Shown here: one piece after another, positions 7,621 to 17,404 of the stretch
Layout of the letters: every line of letters starts with the position of its first letter
Position numbering within the stretch: the stretch's first letter is position 1
NCBI RefSeq assembly: GCF_013204795.1
Contig: NZ_JABMKW010000016.1
Span: 558,001-622,000 of the forward strand
DNA length: 64,000 nucleotides
Direction of reading: 5' to 3'
Source: Pedobacter panaciterrae
Lineage (GTDB): Bacteria; Bacteroidota; Bacteroidia; Sphingobacteriales; Sphingobacteriaceae
The notes under the pieces: model-generated
Told to the model about the DNA's origin: nothing
Database searches by the model: none
What the model saw: the letters and a program-made list of their open reading frames with translations, nothing else
Translations under genes and position numbers: made by a program

Positions 7621-8808
7621 TTAAATTGATTTTACATATATACTTTTCCCAGACACTATGGTTTGCATAATGTTCACATGATCATCGAAGATGACGATAT
7701 CAGCGTCCTTACCTGCCACCAATGATCCTTTTCGATCTCCTATGCCGATTATATTTGCCGGACTAAGAGAAGCCATTTTAACGGCATCTTCCAGGGTAGC
7801 ATCAGCCATTTCCACCATATTTCTAACCAGCTTATCCATCGTAGCAACACTACCCGCAAAGGCAGTTCTGTCTTTCAATTTAGCCACGTTATCTTCAACA
7901 ATAACTTCCAGGCCATCACGTCGACTACCAAGAATACTTGGCCCTGGCGGCATACCTGCGGCGCGCATTGCATCAGTAACCAGTGCAGTTCGGTCTGCCC
8001 CTTTAATTTTGAGGACAAGCTTAAGTAACGGCGGAGGAAGGTGAATGCCATCAGCAATGATTTCTACAGTCATTGCATCAAGCAGATAGGCACTTTCTAT
8101 CACTCCCGCATAACGGTATGCATTTCGCCTCGAAACACCCGACATACACGAGTAAAAATGTGTAGCATGAGTAAAACCTTTTTCAAATGCCGGCAATACC
8201 TCTTCGTATATTGCATTAGTATGTGCAATGGATGGCAAAATACCTTTTTCAGTCAGGTATTGAGCAAATTCTAAGGCTCCCTTAAGCTCAGGTGCTGCAC
8301 TCCAGCGTTTAATAGCCTTAGAACCCGCAATAATCTCCTGATATTCTGCCGGATCCGGCGCCCTGATATATCTTGGATCTTGTGCCCCTCTTTGCTCCAT
8401 AGAGAAATATGGTCCTTCAATATGTATCCCTATAAACTGTGCGCCTTTAACATTGCTGACATCGGCAGTTTCATAAACGCTTAAAGTATCAAGCAAATCC
8501 TGATGCTCACTACTTAATGTTGTAGGCATGAGTGCTGTTGTACCATGTTTAGCGTGTAATTCTGCAATTGCCAGAAAGCCATCCGGCTCGTTGTCCATAA
8601 AATCGTGACCACCACCACCATGAACGTGTAAATCAATAAATCCAGGTGCAATGTAATTACCCCTTACATTTATTTCTAATGCCCCTTCTACATGAATATC
8701 TGAGGTGCTTACGTCAAGAATCTTTCCCCCTTCAATAATGATACACCCCCCATTAATTATACGATGGGGAGTAATTATTTTACCATTATATAGCTTAATC
8801 TTTTCCAT
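7621..8808 (-). CDS. nagA: N-acetylglucosamine-6-phosphate deacetylase
   Basis: A 395-residue amidohydrolase. The metal-binding opening YIAPGFIDLHVHGGGGHDFMD is near residue 52, HIEGPYF with QRGAQDP near residue 128, the histidine region SIAHTNAIYEE and THFYSCMSG near residues 190-220, and the catalytic Asp in LVTDAMRAAGMPPG near residue 277. All are standard NagA features. It removes acetate from GlcNAc-6-phosphate in the cytoplasm before the NagB step. Spacing is 11 bases to the GH20 gene and 34 bases to the NagB start, so these are one operon. No GlcNAc kinase is seen in the window. Confidence 0.92.
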   Translation of the reverse strand: MEKIKLYNGKIITPHRIINGGCIIIEGGKILDVSTSDIHVEGALEINVRGNYIAPGFIDLHVHGGGGHDFMDNEPDGFLAIAELHAKHGTTALMPTTLSSEHQDLLDTLSVYETADVSNVKGAQFIGIHIEGPYFSMEQRGAQDPRYIRAPDPAEYQEIIAGSKAIKRWSAAPELKGALEFAQYLTEKGILPSIAHTNAIYEEVLPAFEKGFTHATHFYSCMSGVSRRNAYRYAGVIESAYLLDAMTVEIIADGIHLPPPLLKLVLKIKGADRTALVTDAMRAAGMPPGPSILGSRRDGLEVIVEDNVAKLKDRTAFAGSVATMDKLVRNMVEMADATLEDAVKMASLSPANIIGIGDRKGSLVAGKDADIVIFDDHVNIMQTIVSGKSIYVKSI

Positions 8809-8819
8809 TTTCTTTAGTA

Positions 8820-10367
8820 TTATTTAAGCCTCTTCAGCCTATCCAGCAATACCTTGATTTTCGCATTTCTAAGCTCATTTTCCTGAGCAATTTCTGAAGG
8901 GTACATGATCTCTGAATTGAGCGCTATAAACTTCTTATCCAGTTCTTTAGTAGGTAGCGCTTCAAGCTCAGGAATTAGTGCCTTAAGCTTTTCGGCGGTC
9001 ATTTCCGGAGCATTTGCCCGGGATTCTATCGACTGATAAGTAAGATATTGTATACGGATGGCTGCCATTAAGCGGTAATGTTCAAACTCTTTTGCATTTT
9101 TAACGGGCTTAAGCTTCAGGAGTATAGCAGATGCTTTTTTGGTACTATCTAACATTTGATCAATACTTAAATCCGTATTGATCGGTTTTCCTTGTGTAAT
9201 CTCGAAAGGAACCGCCGAAACCGCTTTCCAAAACGCATTAGCACTGTTTTCATCAAAACCATATTGCGATTTGGCATAACCGTAAATGAACTTTTCTGTA
9301 TCAAGTGCCTTCCCGGACTTTATGGATTCAAGAAATGCCGCGATAAGCATATTAAATCCGCTGATAGGATAAACACGTCGGATTGCATAAAGATCTACGA
9401 TATCCCTGGTGGTTTCAAACACGGGAGAATACAATCCGGAGGTAGACCAGGAAGTCATAATGATGCCTTTGTAGCCCAGCTCTTTTGCCAACGGAACAAA
9501 ATCAGAAATATTTTTAAAGTGTTTTCCCCATTGGGTGAGAAAGTAATTATCGGGATGACTCCTTATTGATGGTGCTCCCCATACTTCAAAACCACTATGC
9601 ATGAGTTTTTCATGGTCACCAAACATATTGATGTCCCATCCATAATTCCAGTCTATAAAAATGGTCTCTTTTGGTAAACCCTTTAATGCCTCCGGATATT
9701 TCAAAGCAATGTCTGCCCAAAGTACCGGTCTCTTACCCAATCCAACTACAACATCGCAAAGCATTTTGATATAATCGCCATATAGCCTTCCGATACCAAC
9801 TGCTTTAATCTTCTTTTTGGATTCTTCTGAGTGTCCCAGCAGATAAGTCTCATCACCACCAATATGGATATAAGGAGAATTATGTGTAGAAATCAAGTCC
9901 TGATAAAGCGTGGTAAAAAGCTTTTTAGCCTCTGCCGCGCGAATTGGATTGACCTGAGAGTAATCTTTCTGATCTTCTCTCAGGTCTTTGTATTTGGGAT
10001 TTCTAAGAATGTATTCAACATGTCCAAAGCTCTGTTGAAGTGGTATGACATCAAGTTTTATAGAAGCACAGTAAGCAATAAAAGCCTTTACTTCATCTCT
10101 TGTATAAGCAAAACGATTAGGAATCAAAGGTTCGTCCTGAAAAGGATAAGTTGCCTCCCATTCCATAACCAGCGTATTAATGCCACCCTTAACCAATTGC
10201 AGCGCAAGTTTTTTAAGAGCGGGCATAGGAATGGCCTGAATGCGCAAATCGAGATGAAATCCCCTTACCGGAAATGGTGAAACCGGATCGTTTAACCCTT
10301 TTTGAAATGCATTTGCATAGCCAAAAAATGTAGTTAAAAGCATTACAAGAAATACTGTTCTTTTCAT
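8820..10367 (-). CDS. GH20 family beta-N-acetylhexosaminidase, exported
   Basis: A 515-residue protein with a signal peptide (MKRTVFLVMLLTTFFGYANA). The TIM barrel starts with RGFHLDLR, and the GH20 signature YIHIGGDETYLLG near residue 167 carries the catalytic Asp-Glu pair. VLWADIAL and IFIDWNYGW follow. The usual N-terminal GH20b domain is missing; the barrel begins soon after the signal peptide. The C-terminal 170 residues are helical. It should release terminal GlcNAc or GalNAc from glycans in the periplasm or at the surface, feeding NagA and NagB encoded downstream. Confidence 0.88.
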   Translation of the reverse strand: MKRTVFLVMLLTTFFGYANAFQKGLNDPVSPFPVRGFHLDLRIQAIPMPALKKLALQLVKGGINTLVMEWEATYPFQDEPLIPNRFAYTRDEVKAFIAYCASIKLDVIPLQQSFGHVEYILRNPKYKDLREDQKDYSQVNPIRAAEAKKLFTTLYQDLISTHNSPYIHIGGDETYLLGHSEESKKKIKAVGIGRLYGDYIKMLCDVVVGLGKRPVLWADIALKYPEALKGLPKETIFIDWNYGWDINMFGDHEKLMHSGFEVWGAPSIRSHPDNYFLTQWGKHFKNISDFVPLAKELGYKGIIMTSWSTSGLYSPVFETTRDIVDLYAIRRVYPISGFNMLIAAFLESIKSGKALDTEKFIYGYAKSQYGFDENSANAFWKAVSAVPFEITQGKPINTDLSIDQMLDSTKKASAILLKLKPVKNAKEFEHYRLMAAIRIQYLTYQSIESRANAPEMTAEKLKALIPELEALPTKELDKKFIALNSEIMYPSEIAQENELRNAKIKVLLDRLKRLK

Positions 10368-10418
10368 AATTTATATTTTTGTTCGGACTTACTGGTTTAA
10401 GCAAATGCCAGGCAAAAT

Positions 10419-11927
10419 CTATTTAATTGCGATATCCAGGCTGATGTCTGATTTAAAATACCCTCCGTTATGATCTCTTGCCTCAAAAATGATCTTATCC
10501 GTATTGCCCGATCCCCCATATAGGTATTTAATGGCTCCTTTTGCAATATCAGCCTGCGAAAAAGAGGCATTTGCAGCAAGTGGAATCCCATATTTAACTA
10601 AGAATCCGGCCGTAGGAACCTGTTTTACGGAGTAGGTAATGTTATGATCAGTTGTACCTTCCATTTTCAAATTAGCCAATGTTAACGGTGCAATCTGCTC
10701 AACGGCAGAAACATTAAGCACACTTACCTTGCCGAGTGTTAAAACTGTTTGCGGTGGAGAACTAATAGTAATATAAGAACTGTAAAGTCCATTAGAGAAT
10801 TCTCTTGGGCGAACCTTAATAAAATTATCAACATTGTGTTTTAAAAACACGTTGATAAAGGTTTCATTATTTGCGTAAAGCTGACTAACTGCTGAGGTAA
10901 CATCAAAAGAAACCCATCCAACTGTTTCTCCGGGAATAGATAAAGTTGACATAGGAACAGAATTGTAGGTCGGAGCATTGTTCCAGGTGATTGCATTTTC
11001 CACCCAATCTTTATTTTCACCTAAATGTGCAGAAAAGGAGAATGTGGTAGCAGGCGTTAACCCTGTGGTATACACATAAACATACATCTTTGCGGCGCCA
11101 ATTTTGTCGCCAAAGCTTGGTTTTTCCAGTGGGTACTGCATTACACCAATACGACCAACAGTAGCATCTGCGGAACTTACCGCTTTTAAATCTATGGTTG
11201 CCACATCGTTGAAATTGGCATTTGAGTTACCAGAACCGCCGCGAACGTAAACGTCTTTAGCCACATTGATTTTTTGTGTAATCACATTCCCCCCCTCATC
11301 GGCCTCATCCGGTTTATCGTCCAGCAACCTGTAGAAAGTAAACTGAGCAGTAACCTGGGCTACGCCGTTGTTAAATTCCAGATCCTGCGACCGTACCACT
11401 GCCGCCGTGGATCCTAATGTTGAATTCTGATTAATTCTCAGCACATATTGATCAGATGCGTTTGATGTTCTGGAGTAGTAAATATAGTTTCCATTAATGG
11501 TTTCTATTTTTCTTGTCTCATCAAGACTAAGATCAGTGGATTTTAATTTCCCTTTTATGATCAGATCGCCCAACAGGTTTTTAAGAATAATGGGAGGTAC
11601 CTGATCAACACTGGTATACCCTACCGTTGCCAAAAGCTGTTTAACCGCGGGATTGGTGAGCAGTACCATGGTATAATCCTCGCTTTTACCCAGCATATCC
11701 ATCAAGCCCGAACGTTTCACTGCTGAAGCAAAGAGATCAAGTTCGGTTAAATCTGAACTGTGGTCTGCAAGTAGAAACTGTTGTATGGTTTGCTCCTTAA
11801 GGTTAGCACCTGCATGAGTTCCGTCACTATCTTCATTTTTCAAAAGCTCGAGTTTGCCACAACTTACAATTGTGAGCACACACATGCAGAGAAAAAGTAC
11901 TTTTGGGTAAAGATTTAATTTTTTCAT
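10419..11927 (-). CDS. SusE/F-position lipoprotein with FAS1, DNRLRE-like and CSPG-like domains
   Basis: A 502-residue lipoprotein: lipobox around Cys-23 (LTIVSCGKLE). Residues about 45-200 form a fasciclin (FAS1) domain (LDLFASAVKRSGLMDML, YTMVLLTNPAVKQLL). Residues about 220-390 form a DNRLRE/CBM96-like domain (VYVRGGSG, AAKMYVYVYT, ITWNNAPTYN, WVSFDVTSAVSQLY). The last 100 residues look like a cadherin/CSPG repeat (ITYSVKQVPTAGFLVKYG). It follows SusD by 14 bases and occupies the usual place of a surface glycan-binding protein. Binding of the target glycan at the outer surface is an inference from position. Confidence 0.72.
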   Translation of the reverse strand: MKKLNLYPKVLFLCMCVLTIVSCGKLELLKNEDSDGTHAGANLKEQTIQQFLLADHSSDLTELDLFASAVKRSGLMDMLGKSEDYTMVLLTNPAVKQLLATVGYTSVDQVPPIILKNLLGDLIIKGKLKSTDLSLDETRKIETINGNYIYYSRTSNASDQYVLRINQNSTLGSTAAVVRSQDLEFNNGVAQVTAQFTFYRLLDDKPDEADEGGNVITQKINVAKDVYVRGGSGNSNANFNDVATIDLKAVSSADATVGRIGVMQYPLEKPSFGDKIGAAKMYVYVYTTGLTPATTFSFSAHLGENKDWVENAITWNNAPTYNSVPMSTLSIPGETVGWVSFDVTSAVSQLYANNETFINVFLKHNVDNFIKVRPREFSNGLYSSYITISSPPQTVLTLGKVSVLNVSAVEQIAPLTLANLKMEGTTDHNITYSVKQVPTAGFLVKYGIPLAANASFSQADIAKGAIKYLYGGSGNTDKIIFEARDHNGGYFKSDISLDIAIK

Positions 11928-11940
11928 CTTTAAATATTTT

Positions 11941-13398
11941 TTATTGGTAATATGAATTTTGATCCAACAGTGGGTTTAATCTGATTTCGGTAAGGCTTAA
12001 TGGCCACAGGAAGTTTTCAGTCTGACTAAGGCCATTGATGGGCTGCATTACTTTAATGGCCTTGCCTGTACGTACCAGATCAAACCATCTCTTGCCTTCG
12101 TAACAAAGTTCTCTGGCACGTTCATCAAGGATAAGATCTTCTATTTGATCGGTGGTAAATCCGCTGTAAGAATCTTCCGCATATGGCTGGGCCCCGGCTC
12201 TGCTTCTGATTTGATTTACCAGTACCATTGCTCCGGGAATGTTGCCGGTTTTATTGAGTGCTTCAGCACGTAACAACATGATATCGGCCAGGCGATAAAT
12301 AATAATATTCTTATCGTCCTGCGTACCACGAACAAATCCAGATTTCTCAAAGAATTTTACGATACCCGAATTGGTATCGAAATTAATCTTTGAACGCAAA
12401 TCCGTTGAGCTGAATTTACTAGATAGGTAACCACTGGCTTTGAAGAACGGCTGGAAACCAAGATCACCATATACCGTAATCAAAAATGATCGTGTGGCCC
12501 GCTCGGCAAAATTGTAATCGATTTCGAAAATTGATTCATTAGAAGCTCCTTTCGTAAACATCTGCGCATAAGCAGTATTGTCAATTAATGCCGGATTAAC
12601 ATTATAATCTACCGTTGACGAGGCACTATAAAGTGAAGCAAGTGAATAGGTTGAGCTGGTCAGAATTTTCTGTGAGGCCACAAGTGCATTCTCATATTGA
12701 TGACGCCACATATAAAAATCAGTATACAAAGCATTAACTGCACCTAATGTAAACTGGGCCCGGGTTGCCGGAGCCGTTGTATAAGATGCAGGGATTGGCG
12801 CTAATGCTGCAGAATCAAGATCTGCCTGGATCTGGGCGTACACCGCAGCAGTATCTGAACGTGCAATGCTTACATTTTGTTTCGCATCTACAAAGGGTTC
12901 AGTTACCAGGGGTAATTTACCCCAAATACGGGTCATGTAAAAGTAACAGAAAGCGCGAATGGCAAAGGCCTGCCCTCTTACACTATTATATTCAGCAGCT
13001 TTCCCTAAATAAAGTCCTTTACCCTTCATTTCCAAAGTGTTCTTTAGGATTAAATTACTTTGATTAACAACCTGATAGAAACCACTCCAGTTTGCAATAG
13101 GCAGACTTGAGTTGAGGTTGTTTGTTAACAAATTCAAGGTCTGCGAGCTCAATGCCAGTGGATTTATGACTACATTATCAGCCCTTCCTTCGCCGTATAA
13201 AACAGACTCCGGCGCCATTGCTCCTTGTAAAAGGTTGTATGCACCATATAAAGCTGCCGTTGCCTGAGGTGTTTCGGTCCAGAAATTCGAACTGGAATAA
13301 GAAGTTGTTGGATCGATTTCTAATGCCTTCTTACAGCTGGATAAGAAAACCAAGGTGATCAGCATAAAGCTGTATATTTTATAATCTCTTCGTTTCAT
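11941..13398 (-). CDS. RagB/SusD family nutrient-uptake lipoprotein
   Basis: A 485-residue lipoprotein with lipobox LVFLSSCKKALEI (Cys near 22). Typical SusD features follow: SSSNFWTETPQATAALYGAYN, repeated helix pairs of TPR type, IIIYRLADIMLLRAEALNKTGN near residue 370, and LILDERARELCYEGKRWFDLVRTGK near 430. SusD proteins bind glycan over the SusC channel in the outer membrane. It sits 4 bases after the SusC stop. The gene order SusC-SusD-lipoprotein-GH20-NagA-NagB points to a GlcNAc-containing glycan, such as chitin oligomers or host-type N-glycans. Confidence 0.95.
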   Translation of the reverse strand: MKRRDYKIYSFMLITLVFLSSCKKALEIDPTTSYSSSNFWTETPQATAALYGAYNLLQGAMAPESVLYGEGRADNVVINPLALSSQTLNLLTNNLNSSLPIANWSGFYQVVNQSNLILKNTLEMKGKGLYLGKAAEYNSVRGQAFAIRAFCYFYMTRIWGKLPLVTEPFVDAKQNVSIARSDTAAVYAQIQADLDSAALAPIPASYTTAPATRAQFTLGAVNALYTDFYMWRHQYENALVASQKILTSSTYSLASLYSASSTVDYNVNPALIDNTAYAQMFTKGASNESIFEIDYNFAERATRSFLITVYGDLGFQPFFKASGYLSSKFSSTDLRSKINFDTNSGIVKFFEKSGFVRGTQDDKNIIIYRLADIMLLRAEALNKTGNIPGAMVLVNQIRSRAGAQPYAEDSYSGFTTDQIEDLILDERARELCYEGKRWFDLVRTGKAIKVMQPINGLSQTENFLWPLSLTEIRLNPLLDQNSYYQ

Positions 13399-13402
13399 AG
13401 TA

Positions 13403-16400
13403 TTAAAGACTAAAGTTCAATGACAAATTATATGTTCTGGTTCTTGGGAAAGATCCACGATCTACACCAACGGCAAGTGCATTAGTTGATGAGCTGACCT
13501 CGGGATCATATCCGGTGTAAGAACCAAAGGTTAGCAGGTTGACTACCGAGAATCCTACAGTAGCATTGTTTATTTTTAGCTTGTTCAATACTTTCGCCGG
13601 AATTCTATAATTGAGCGCAAGATTTTGAACTCTGATAAATGAACCATCTTCTACAAATCTGCTTGAGATGGCATTGTTTAACATCGGGTCAGTTTTAACC
13701 AATCTTGGAACATCTGTTACATCACCCGGTTTTCTCCACCTTCTAAGTTGATCGGTGGTGAAATTCTGATCATATGGTGTAGCATCCAGGTTTCTTTTAA
13801 CCTCATTAAACACATCATTGCCAAAACTGTAGGTGATTAATGTAGAAAGCGTGAAATTTTTGTAATTGAATTCGTTTTGAAAACCTCCAGTAAAATCAGG
13901 ATTTGGATCGCCAATTACTTGCAAATCGGAATCGTTAATGATACCATCGCCATTTATGTCCTCCCATATTACATCTCCACCTTTATAGATCGATCCATTT
14001 GCGGATCCCTGACGATAAGGAACAACAGCTCCGGCTGCATCCCGCTGATATACATTATCTGTGTCATAAGCATACACGCCCAAAGCTTTAAGACCGTAAA
14101 ATACGCCTGCAGTTTCCCCTACCCTTGCCATATTATAAATGTTTGGACGATAATCCTGATTGCCAGGAAGAGAAAGCACCTTATTTCTGTTTAGCGAGAA
14201 GGTGAATGTGGAATTCCATTTAAATTCCTGGTCTATGTTAACCGTTGAAAGTGTAAATTCAAGACCTTTGTTCTCTAAACTACCGAAATTGGCAGGAACT
14301 GTAGCATAACCTGTAGTGCCCGGAACAGCTACATCAAATAAAAGCCCGGTTGTCTTTTTCAGATAAGCATCTGCGGTAAAGCGAATTCTATCACGTAAAA
14401 AAGAGAGGTCCAGACCAATGTTTGTTTGTTTTGTCGTTTCCCATTTTAACGATGCATTTGGAACTCCATTAGAAACAATTGCTACATTACCTAGATAAGT
14501 ACCGATGGTACTGAGTGATCCCTGCCATGCATAGTTACCGATCGACTGGTTACCTGTAACACCAAAACTTCCCCGGATCTTTGCATCTGAAATAAAACTG
14601 ATTTTCTTAAACCAATCTTCTTCTGACAATCTCCAACCGGCCGAGAATGAGGGGAAATATCCAAATCTGTTATCCGCTCCAAATCTTGAAGAACCATCAG
14701 CTCTCATTACCGCAGAGAAAAGATACTTGCCTTTGTAGTCATAATTTGCCCTGGCAAAATAAGAAAGCAGACTGTATTCTTCGATGTTCTGATTATAAAG
14801 CGAAACAACAGATGTACCATTGATAGAGGTAATGGTTGCATCGATTAGGCCTCTACCAATCACATTGACGTTGTTGTCTGTAAATTTCTGGTAAGACTGT
14901 CCAAGCAAAAAGGTAAGGTTATGATCATTAGCAAGGGTTGTTCTGTAGTTTAACGTATTCTCATTGATAAAAGAATAGTTTTTCCCTGTAGTCAGGTAAG
15001 ATGAACTGACCTGACCCTGTGGTAAGAGGGTTTGAGGAGTGAAATTTGTTTCCTCTGTATTCGAATAGTCAACTCCTAAAGTTGTCTTGAAATCCAAATC
15101 CTTTAAAATTTTCACTTTAAAATCTTGATTACCAAACATCCTCCATCTGTTTATTTTATTAGCAGCCAGCTCAGAGATAGCTATCGGATTGGGTTTACTT
15201 CCCTCCAGAAGTGGAATAAGTTGTCCTGTGATGGGATCATATGGTGAATAAACAGGCATGGTACTTAAAGCCTGATATATCGCACTCTGATTGCTTAGTC
15301 CGCTGAGTATTCTGTTGTAATTATTGGTGGATATGTTGAAATTCGTATTCCCCGTAATAATCTTATTTACCGTGTAATATACCTTTGCCGAAGCGTAAGT
15401 TTGCTTAAATTTAGTATTGATGATAATCGGGTCTATATCTTTATAGCCTGCACTAACAAAATAATTCATATTATTATCTTTAGAAGCACCTTTGATACTG
15501 ACATCTGCTTTGTACTGATATGCCGATCGGTACATCAGATCCTGCCAATTGTTAGATTTAGAATAATATGGATGAAGTGAATCTATCACAGAGACTTTAG
15601 TTGTCTGGGCTCCTGTAAAATTATATATCGCATCTATAAATGCACTTCTGAACTGTGGCGCATTTAACACTCCAATTTTTCGCGTGATGTTTGCAATACT
15701 TCCATTTGCTGAAAACTGTATCTCTGGTTTGCTAGAATTCTTTCCACTTTTAGTAGTAATGATAATTACACCATTCGATGCTCTGGAACCGTATATAGAT
15801 GCAGTTCCGTCTTTCAATACCTCTATAGATGCTATATCTTGAGGGTTTAAATCTGCCAGGGGACTAAAAGTCGATGCATCATCTACCAATCCACCACCGT
15901 AAGTATCTGCATTTATGGGAACACCATCTACGATATATAGTGGCTGACTGCTACCGTTTACTGAGGATGCCCCACGTATTCTTACTGTGGCACCGGCACC
16001 AGGCTCTCCGGAATTACTTGTAATTTGAAGTCCGGCAATCTTACCCTGCAAACTCGAATTCACATCCCCTAGGGCATGAGTATCCATCTGCTTGGCCGTA
16101 ATTGATCCGACAGCACCGGTAACTTCTTTAACCTTCTGGGTACCATAGCCTACATTAATGGTTACTTCTGAAAGCTGCCTTTCGCTTTCAGCGAGCTTAA
16201 TATTTAAGCGTTTACGCTCCCCTATATTAATTGTCTGATTTTGGTAACCCATATAACTCACCAGAATAACAGCTCCGGGAGTTACCTCTAAACTAAAATT
16301 ACCATTCTGATCTGTTGCCGTGCCTTTATCTGTTCCCTGCACGCGGATTGAAACCCCAACAAGGGTTTCATTAGTTTTTTCATTAGTTACCTGCCCAGTT

Positions 16401-16495
16401 AAAGTAAATAATGTCCCTTTAGCGGGGCTGACCTGGGCAAAGGTACTCAGCATGGAAAATGCGACCATCATGGTCATTAAGTATATCTTTTTCAT
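13403..16495 (-). CDS. SusC/RagA family TonB-linked outer-membrane transporter
   Basis: The chosen start at 16495 gives a signal peptide (MKKIYLMTMMVAFSMLSTFA); the open frame extends 14 codons upstream across an operator-like site. The 1030-residue protein has an N-terminal carboxypeptidase-D-like domain (LTGQVTNEKTNETLVGVSI), the plug with ALGDVNSSLQGKIAGLQI and PLYIVDGVPIN, and IEVLKDGTASIYGSRASNGV, the SusC signature. A long beta-barrel ends in a Leu-Asn-Phe-Ser-Leu strand. No FecR-interacting STN domain is present, in line with regulation by something other than sigma/anti-sigma, here probably LacI. It imports SusD-bound oligosaccharide. Confidence 0.95.
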   Translation of the reverse strand: MKKIYLMTMMVAFSMLSTFAQVSPAKGTLFTLTGQVTNEKTNETLVGVSIRVQGTDKGTATDQNGNFSLEVTPGAVILVSYMGYQNQTINIGERKRLNIKLAESERQLSEVTINVGYGTQKVKEVTGAVGSITAKQMDTHALGDVNSSLQGKIAGLQITSNSGEPGAGATVRIRGASSVNGSSQPLYIVDGVPINADTYGGGLVDDASTFSPLADLNPQDIASIEVLKDGTASIYGSRASNGVIIITTKSGKNSSKPEIQFSANGSIANITRKIGVLNAPQFRSAFIDAIYNFTGAQTTKVSVIDSLHPYYSKSNNWQDLMYRSAYQYKADVSIKGASKDNNMNYFVSAGYKDIDPIIINTKFKQTYASAKVYYTVNKIITGNTNFNISTNNYNRILSGLSNQSAIYQALSTMPVYSPYDPITGQLIPLLEGSKPNPIAISELAANKINRWRMFGNQDFKVKILKDLDFKTTLGVDYSNTEETNFTPQTLLPQGQVSSSYLTTGKNYSFINENTLNYRTTLANDHNLTFLLGQSYQKFTDNNVNVIGRGLIDATITSINGTSVVSLYNQNIEEYSLLSYFARANYDYKGKYLFSAVMRADGSSRFGADNRFGYFPSFSAGWRLSEEDWFKKISFISDAKIRGSFGVTGNQSIGNYAWQGSLSTIGTYLGNVAIVSNGVPNASLKWETTKQTNIGLDLSFLRDRIRFTADAYLKKTTGLLFDVAVPGTTGYATVPANFGSLENKGLEFTLSTVNIDQEFKWNSTFTFSLNRNKVLSLPGNQDYRPNIYNMARVGETAGVFYGLKALGVYAYDTDNVYQRDAAGAVVPYRQGSANGSIYKGGDVIWEDINGDGIINDSDLQVIGDPNPDFTGGFQNEFNYKNFTLSTLITYSFGNDVFNEVKRNLDATPYDQNFTTDQLRRWRKPGDVTDVPRLVKTDPMLNNAISSRFVEDGSFIRVQNLALNYRIPAKVLNKLKINNATVGFSVVNLLTFGSYTGYDPEVSSSTNALAVGVDRGSFPRTRTYNLSLNFSL

Positions 16496-16510
16496 TGGCG
16501 GTTTTATAAA

Positions 16511-16528
16511 ACGTTTACGTACACGATT
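16511..16528. promoter_or_regulatory. LacI-type operator candidate, copy 1 (before SusC)
   Basis: ACGTTTACGTACACGATT, 16 bases upstream of the SusC start. It matches copies at 16666-16683 and 18732-18749 at the pattern ACGkkwACGTACACGAwT. The same sequence before two neighbouring transcription units with a LacI gene next to them suggests its binding site. Confidence 0.65.
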
Positions 16529-16665
16529 AAAAGTCAAAAAAATTACTATTGAGCTGGTGTAAAAAATCTGTTCATCTTGTTTTTGGTTTTTAGGTTGGTA
16601 AATAATAGATTGAAATCCTATCCGGACAAAGACTACAACTATCTAAATGCTAATATATTAAATAA

Positions 16666-16683
16666 ACGGGTACGTACACGAAT
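16666..16683. promoter_or_regulatory. LacI-type operator candidate, copy 2 (before SusC)
   Basis: ACGGGTACGTACACGAAT, about 170 bases upstream of the SusC start and 24 bases after the CBM9-like gene stop. With copy 1 it brackets the presumed SusC promoter, 155 bases apart, a spacing that would permit looping. Confidence 0.65.
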
Positions 16684-16706
16684 TTTTTTAAAAAAAAACA
16701 CATTTG

Positions 16707-17366
16707 TCATTTAAAACTATTTAATTCAGCTTGCGCAGGCATAAATTGAATGGTTCCAAAATGATCTGGACGATGAAAGTCAGGTATAGGGGATATCACC
16801 TTATTCCAACATAGAAAGTGAGGATTTGGCAACGCATCACCACATTTATAAAAGTTAGCTTTCGCCGTGATGCCTTCAAAGTTTTGAATTTGATGGAATA
16901 TAAATACATCTGCAGGTATAATCATCGTCATCTCCCAGTTAAACTCCCCTTCCTGAGCATCTGATTTTGTCCAGGTACGAATTTTCTGCACTACAGAATT
17001 CTGAAATAAAGTTCTTTTAGCTTTTTGATTACCATAAGCCATTTTTCCAATCCCAAGGCAATTGAACTCAATATTATAATATTGATCAGACTGGTCAAAA
17101 GCGATAAAAAACTCTACACAATTATCAAGATGAACTTCGCTGTTAATCGGTCTTTCTATAGATCGGAAATAATCATTGGATATGGTAAATTTTAACAGAA
17201 TGTGTTGTCCCGTATGTGCGATAGCAAAATCGGCTGTGCAAATTACTGGTATTTGAGGCCATGAATCATTAGTCAAACGATTTTGGGGATAGTTAGCTAG
17301 TTTCTCTGAAAGTTGATCTGGTGAGGCATTGGAATCTTCATTGAGGTAAAAGACATTTAAGTTCAT
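16707..17366 (-). CDS. CBM9-like domain protein
   Basis: A 219-residue protein without a signal peptide, made of one carbohydrate-binding family 9-like fold. Visible pieces are VICTADFAIAHTGQHILLKF, a central NCVEFFIAFDQSDQYYNIEFN near residue 87, and the typical ending NPHFLCWNKVISPIPDFHRP with FGTIQF. Such proteins are common in Bacteroidota glycan loci and are thought to bind sugars; here a cytoplasmic or unusual location is suggested because no export signal is seen. It follows the permease gene by 38 bases on the same strand. Confidence 0.75.
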   Translation of the reverse strand: MNLNVFYLNEDSNASPDQLSEKLANYPQNRLTNDSWPQIPVICTADFAIAHTGQHILLKFTISNDYFRSIERPINSEVHLDNCVEFFIAFDQSDQYYNIEFNCLGIGKMAYGNQKAKRTLFQNSVVQKIRTWTKSDAQEGEFNWEMTMIIPADVFIFHQIQNFEGITAKANFYKCGDALPNPHFLCWNKVISPIPDFHRPDHFGTIQFMPAQAELNSFK

Positions 17367-17404
17367 TTTAAAATTTTATAACAAATAAAAAGGGTGATTT
17401 CTTT

